NCBI GenBank assembly: GCA_003164075.1
Contig: PLRZ01000416.1
Coordinates: forward strand, 3,854 to 12,447
DNA from: Bryobacterales bacterium
GTDB lineage: Bacteria > Acidobacteriota > Terriglobia > Bryobacterales > Bryobacteraceae
DNA length: 8,594 bases
Direction of reading: 5' to 3'
In this document: positions 6,001 to 8,594 of the stretch, one piece after another
Position numbering within the stretch: position 1 is the first letter of the stretch
Layout of the letters: the number at the start of each line of letters is the position of its first letter
The notes under the pieces: model-generated
Told to the model about the DNA's origin: nothing
The model's database searches: none
What the model saw: the letters and a program-made list of their open reading frames with translations, nothing else
Program-made: the position numbers and the translations under genes

Positions 6001-7000
6001 GATGGGCGGGTCCGTCGGAGTCGAGAGCCGCTTGGGCGCGGGCTCCACTTTCTGGTTCTCGCTGCCGCTTCAACTGGATGCGAACCCGCACGCGGTTCCG
6101 GTCCCGGCAACCGATCTCCAAAACTTGCGGGTATTGATTGTGGACGACAACGAAGTCAACTGCCGGCTGCTCGACGAGCAGATCGCCAGTTGGGGGATGC
6201 GCAATGGAAGCTTCGCGGAACCGCGGCGGGCGTGGGAGGAACTGCGCGCCGCTGCAGAGGCCGGCGATCCCTATCAGTTCGTCCTGGTGGATTACCCCAT
6301 GCCCGAAATGGACGGCGCCAGCCTGGCGCGCGCCATCAAGAACGACCCGCGAACCCGCGACGTGCTGGTGGTGTTGTTGACGCCGGTGGGCAATTGGAGC
6401 GAAGTGCGGCCTTTGGAAGGCGTGGAGATCGACGCATCCCTGGTCAAGCCGGTGCGCCAATCGCAACTGCTCACCACGCTGGCGGCTGCGTGGTCGAAGA
6501 AACTGGCCGTCTCTCCGGCGCCTTCGCCAAAGCCCGAAACCGGCTTACAGGCGATGAGGGACGCGCTGACAGCGAACTCCTCAGGGGCGCCGGCACGAGT
6601 GCTGGTGGCGGAAGACAACGCCGTGAATCAGAAAGTAGCGGTGCGGATGCTCGAGAAACTGGGCCTGCGCGCGGACGTGGCGGCCAACGGCAATGAGGTT
6701 CTCAAAATGCTGGAGACGGTTCCCTACGATCTGATCTTCATGGACTGCCAGATGCCGGCCATGGACGGCTACGCCGCCACGCGGGAAATCCGCCGCCGCG
6801 AGACACCGGGGCAGCGGGTGGCGATTGTCGCCATGACGGCGGAAGCCATGGCGGGCGCTCGGGAAGACTGTCTGGCGGCCGGCATGGACGACCATATCGC
6901 CAAGCCGATCAAGCCGGACGATCTTTTCGCCGCCCTGCAAAAGTGGGCGCCGGAGAGGAGGCACGGGAAGACCGTGCCGTCCGTGTCTTTGCCGGGCTAA
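3059..7000 (+). CDS. Hybrid sensor histidine kinase: periplasmic propeller, Y_Y_Y, TM, HisKA, HATPase_c, two receiver domains
   Basis: Numbered from the GTG at 3059 (1313 residues), though the ATG at 3074 (residue 6) is the likelier start because it begins a clean signal peptide (MRRPKIGG, then [12 protein letters not shown], ending near RAS). Residues 30-640 repeat the two-component-regulator propeller pattern ([39 protein letters not shown]), predicted to sense a ligand in the periplasm. A Y_Y_Y domain follows (640-724), then one TM helix (731-753). HisKA has H788 in SHEIRTP. HATPase_c has N905, DTGPGIP at 937 and GGTGLGLA at 966. Receiver 1 has D1029/D1030, D1078, T1108 and K1130; receiver 2 has E1185/D1186, D1229, T1260 and K1282, so both look functional. 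There is no HPt and no DNA-binding output domain, so the phosphoryl group must pass to separate partners. The signal is unknown. Confidence 0.93.
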   Translation: MWLLEMRRPKIGGPFAAVLLMCATGGVLRASNPIQWRFWGVREGFVETYTYRLSVTPNGNAYAGHGAVRAMSVFDGYSVTRIPDPRNSAHWYSPGEARVYACAGCAPWVVSDGELRTFQGGQWVTNPSPRAIGKLVGAVPTGDRVIVIAQTGIEEYVPASKTWREIEDVRYSGIRPFLQAVPSPSGEIWVAGEHGLGRLLVSKDGEPYEWSEIDTDSRFRHFHFLEPGAPGELFAQGISRWSGRRSIVRWARDRLEEVFTSAEGSPRGWRGPDGLIWITEGASMYRLSGGRKLPVERTGALSGVIFDVFAEGDRTFWITTSEGLARYTPALWRSPPGLADLDATVHAAAEDAGGRLWFAASQWLLEFDGTVWRRHPLPAGQVTHSMQTGSLNLLSDGRMLVKAVRNDLSDLALIFDPRTGRFTELVHPGGRHITLIYPRPAGGLWVATEAPGHPGFHLEIYDGAAFRTRAEIGPVWQGGNLRCVMEQANGDIWLGGSAGGAVYRQGLLVDLFATAKGYSDSGVFALGVLPSGEIVAGGRDQVLQYDGRSWTRLRSGLDRIRSFAVSRDGSLWVASASGIHRFRDGSWITHQMEEGLPSVIAYLVFEDKQGRLWAGTTGGLVRYDREADTDPPRTRLERSVNAHDVPPSGDLRVSFSGMDKWNQTNWDRLLYAYRMDSGAWSPFLPSGFAMFHRLAAGEHRFEVRAMDRNGNIDPAPQSLPFTVLLPWYRQIGFLSLLVLSLTVVVSLATLAVLQYRRRGELIVQIREAKTQAEAASLQKSEFLANMSHEIRTPMNGVIGMTSLLLDTSLSPEQRDYAETVRSSGEALLTIINDILDFSKMEAGRLQIESAGFDLRLVMEEVNALLAHRSEAKALDLLLQYSPGLPRHFVGDAARIRQVVTNLVGNAVKFTESGQVLLSLECQRTDGCMAHMRIAVSDTGPGIPAEKLGLLFEKFNQLDGSSTRRYGGTGLGLAICKQLVGLMGGSVGVESRLGAGSTFWFSLPLQLDANPHAVPVPATDLQNLRVLIVDDNEVNCRLLDEQIASWGMRNGSFAEPRRAWEELRAAAEAGDPYQFVLVDYPMPEMDGASLARAIKNDPRTRDVLVVLLTPVGNWSEVRPLEGVEIDASLVKPVRQSQLLTTLAAAWSKKLAVSPAPSPKPETGLQAMRDALTANSSGAPARVLVAEDNAVNQKVAVRMLEKLGLRADVAANGNEVLKMLETVPYDLIFMDCQMPAMDGYAATREIRRRETPGQRVAIVAMTAEAMAGAREDCLAAGMDDHIAKPIKPDDLFAALQKWAPERRHGKTVPSVSLPG

Positions 7001-7095
7001 CTCACAATACTGTTCACTTTGTACCAACAGACCTGGGGACCTTGATTCCCGATGTGTGGGGCGGACTTCAGAGGAACTTGTAGAATTCGGTATTG

Positions 7096-7173
7096 AACCC
7101 GCTCCCTCGCGGTCGCGGCTCGGTAAGTGCTTGCCTTTCAACGTGGCTTTTCCGAGCCGCGCGCGCAAGCAAG
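7096..7173. repeat. Dispersed GC-rich repeat, copy B (downstream of the hybrid kinase)
   Basis: It shares its first ten bases (AACCCGCTCC) and the 22-base end segment (7152-7173) with copy A at 2872-2946, in the same orientation. The hairpin is better preserved here: CGCGGCTCGG (7114-7123) pairs with CCGAGCCGCG (7152-7161), 10 bp. A further GCTTGC / GCAAGC pair (7129-7134 and 7165-7170) offers an alternative fold. Confidence 0.75.
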
Positions 7174-7199
7174 CGGTTTCTTCGAATTTTGCAAGTCCT

Positions 7200-7300
7200 C
7201 TTCAGTCTGCGGCCGGCTTCAGCCCACCCGCCCGCGAACGACGGGAGACCCGCGGCGGGCGGACTGAAGTCCGGGGTCCCCTCTGGGGAAGGCTGAAGCC
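7200..7300. repeat. Nested foldback repeat with CTTCAG / CTGAAG arms
   Basis: GGCTTCAGCC (7215-7224) is the exact reverse complement of GGCTGAAGCC (7291-7300). Offset from it, CTTCAGTC (7200-7207) pairs with GACTGAAG (7262-7269). The two stems interleave, so only one can form fully at a time. Repeats with this signature recur, to my recollection, between genes of Solibacter-like genomes; here it could act as a bidirectional transcription stop. Confidence 0.6.
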
Positions 7301-7377
7301 CAATGCCCCACCCCAGCTCACCGAGATTTCCGCTAAGTGAACAGCGTTGGGGCGAACTCGGTTGCCGCCCGCGCTTG

Positions 7378-8594
7378 CTAACGGGCGAGGGCGTGGATCG
7401 CCAACACGATTCCCAGGCCCACCACCGACTCGATGACTTTCATGGCGGTCCACGATTTGAGCGTCTGCGTCACCGTTAGCCCGAAGTACTGATTGACCAG
7501 CCAGAAGCCCGAATCGCTCACTTGCGAAAAGCCCGATCCTCCGCAGCACAGCGCCAACATCATCAGGTTGGGACTGTAGCCGGGAATCCCCTTCACGATG
7601 GGCGCAACGATGCCGGCGGCGGTGATGATGGCCACCGTCGCCGAGCCTTGCGCGATCCGCATGGCCGCGGCGATCACCCAGGCCACCAGCAGCGGCGAGA
7701 TCGACGAGGTCATCAGCAGATGGCCGGCGTACTGCCCCACGCCGGAATCGACAATCACCTGTTTGAATGCGCCGCCGCCGCCCATGATGCAAAGCAGCGC
7801 GCCCATGGGAGCCAGCGATTGCGCCGCCATTTTCCCGGCGTTCTCGCGCGTCACGCCGCGCCGGATGCCGAACCAGTAAATCGCCACCAGAGTGGTAATG
7901 GTGAGGGCGCTGAACGGGTGCCCCAGGAACGTCGCCACTCCGCCGAAGGGCAGTTTATACAGGTTGGAGAGCGTCGCACCGAAGATCAGCAGGACCGGCA
8001 GGATCAGCAACAGAATTACCACGCCCAACGAAGGCGGCGGACCTTGCGACGGGTCGGCTTTGGGCGCCGCTTCGGAGATCTCCGGCACGGGAATGTTCAT
8101 TCGTTTCGCCATCCAGCCGCCGTAGACAATTCCTCCGACAATGGCCATGGGGATGGCGACCGCAATGCCATAGAGGATGGAAAGCCCCAGGTCGGCGCCG
8201 AAGAGTTGTGCGGCGGCGGCCGGCGCGGGGTGCGGGGCCACCAGGGAATGAACGGTGGTGAGCGCGGCCGCCATGGGCAGCCCGTAGAACAGCAGCGACC
8301 GCCTGGTTTCGCGGGCCAGGTTCCACACCAACGGCGCCAGGATCACGAAGCCCACCTCAAAGAACAGAGGCAGGCCCACCAGAAACGCCGCGACCAGGAT
8401 GGCCCACGCGGCGCGCTCCGTGCCGAATTTCTTAAGGAGCCAGTCCGCCAACACGCGTCCGCCGCCGGAATGCTCCAGGAAGCGGCCGATCATGGCGCCC
8501 AATCCGACCACCACGGCGATGAAGCCCAACGCTTCTCCAAATCCGTTCTGAATGGACTTCAGCACCTTATCGGGCGGCAGGCCGGCGGCCAGTC
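7378..8594 (-). CDS. GntP-family gluconate-type H+ symporter, 5' end cut by the window edge
   Basis: The last 405 or so codons of an inner-membrane permease are present. The frame runs without a stop to the window end (codons for LAAGLPPDK precede the valine GTG at 8565), so about 40 to 50 N-terminal residues are missing compared with the roughly 440-residue GntP/GntT family. Family motifs are clear: VGLPLFFEVGFVILAPLV, the PHPAPAAAAQLFGADLG loop (usually PHPGP), the cytoplasmic SIQNGF segment, RIAQGSATVAIITAAGI, and the C-terminal GGSGFSQVSDSGFWLVNQYF with TQTLKSWT. At least ten hydrophobic segments are visible. The family takes up gluconate and related acids (idonate, fructuronate) or, in DsdX, D-serine, with protons; the substrate here cannot be told. 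The gene is convergent with the sensor kinase, so they are not one operon. Any sugar-acid catabolic partners would lie to the right, outside the window. Confidence 0.92.
   Translation of the reverse strand, partial: LAAGLPPDKVLKSIQNGFGEALGFIAVVVGLGAMIGRFLEHSGGGRVLADWLLKKFGTERAAWAILVAAFLVGLPLFFEVGFVILAPLVWNLARETRRSLLFYGLPMAAALTTVHSLVAPHPAPAAAAQLFGADLGLSILYGIAVAIPMAIVGGIVYGGWMAKRMNIPVPEISEAAPKADPSQGPPPSLGVVILLLILPVLLIFGATLSNLYKLPFGGVATFLGHPFSALTITTLVAIYWFGIRRGVTRENAGKMAAQSLAPMGALLCIMGGGGAFKQVIVDSGVGQYAGHLLMTSSISPLLVAWVIAAAMRIAQGSATVAIITAAGIVAPIVKGIPGYSPNLMMLALCCGGSGFSQVSDSGFWLVNQYFGLTVTQTLKSWTAMKVIESVVGLGIVLAIHALAR

Larger units (their letters stand above)
7001..7377. other. Convergent intergenic region of about 380 bases filled with repeats
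   Basis: This separates the 3' ends of the plus-strand kinase and the minus-strand permease. I see no coding frame worth calling. It holds copy B of the dispersed repeat (7096-7173) and a nested foldback around 7200-7300. No classic hairpin plus T-run terminator is visible for either gene; the foldbacks may do that job from both sides. A short GCCCG / CGGGC pair also spans the permease stop codon. Confidence 0.5.

Noticed and set aside
5297..6466. Minus-strand open frame (389 codons) opposite the kinase catalytic core
   Set aside because: The plus strand here encodes HisKA, HATPase_c and receiver motifs in perfect order; the antisense frame shows no family features.
7202..7792. Minus-strand open frame of 196 codons over the permease 3' end and the intergenic repeats
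   Set aside because: It is out of frame with the GntP-family motifs, His/Arg/Gly-rich, and crosses the foldback repeat; a shadow frame.
1..8594. CRISPR array
   Set aside because: No regularly spaced direct repeats were seen; the repeats present are foldbacks and dispersed intergenic elements.

Overview
This window looks like a piece of an Acidobacteriota genome, most likely a Solibacter/Bryobacterales-type soil bacterium. Three things suggest this. The core genes are GC-rich. There is a giant hybrid histidine kinase with a periplasmic two-component-regulator propeller and a Y_Y_Y domain, which these genomes carry in many copies. The intergenic spaces are full of GC-rich inverted repeats. The assignment is an inference from gene content; no taxonomic marker gene is present.

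Left part (1-2190). A tRNA-Glu(CUC)-like gene with several damaged pairs lies at 42-117. About 490 bases follow without a supportable gene. Then comes a compact minus-strand operon, 2071 down to 612: an MqsR-like toxin, an MqsA-like zinc-finger/HTH antitoxin with a long C-terminal extension, and a SecB-like chaperone. This is the order and composition of a toxin-antitoxin-chaperone (TAC) system. A perfect 16-bp palindrome (2089-2104) lies between a candidate -35 and -10 just upstream of the toxin and is the likely autoregulatory operator. Parts of this operon are clearly lower in G+C than the rest (26 of 60 bases at 841-900 against 45 of 60 at 4081-4140), which fits horizontal acquisition.

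Middle (2190-3058). A decayed plus-strand gene of a conserved acidobacterial hypothetical family is recognisable in pieces. It carries an in-frame stop, frameshifts, an apparent internal deletion, and an inserted element of about 106 bp whose arms form a perfect 25-bp inverted repeat. A second, dispersed GC-rich repeat follows, then a possible 20-codon leader ORF that overlaps the next start codon.

Right part (3059-8594). A 3.9-kb gene encodes a membrane-anchored hybrid sensor kinase: signal peptide, beta-propeller, Y_Y_Y, one TM helix, HisKA, HATPase_c and two receiver domains. It is followed by a repeat-rich convergent intergenic region and then, on the minus strand, the 3' part of a GntP-family gluconate-type permease cut by the window edge.

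The most interesting item is the TAC operon. In this arrangement the antitoxin should need the SecB-like chaperone to fold and survive, so losing or diverting the chaperone (for example during phage infection or export stress) would free the toxin. All family assignments come from reading motifs; no database search was possible.
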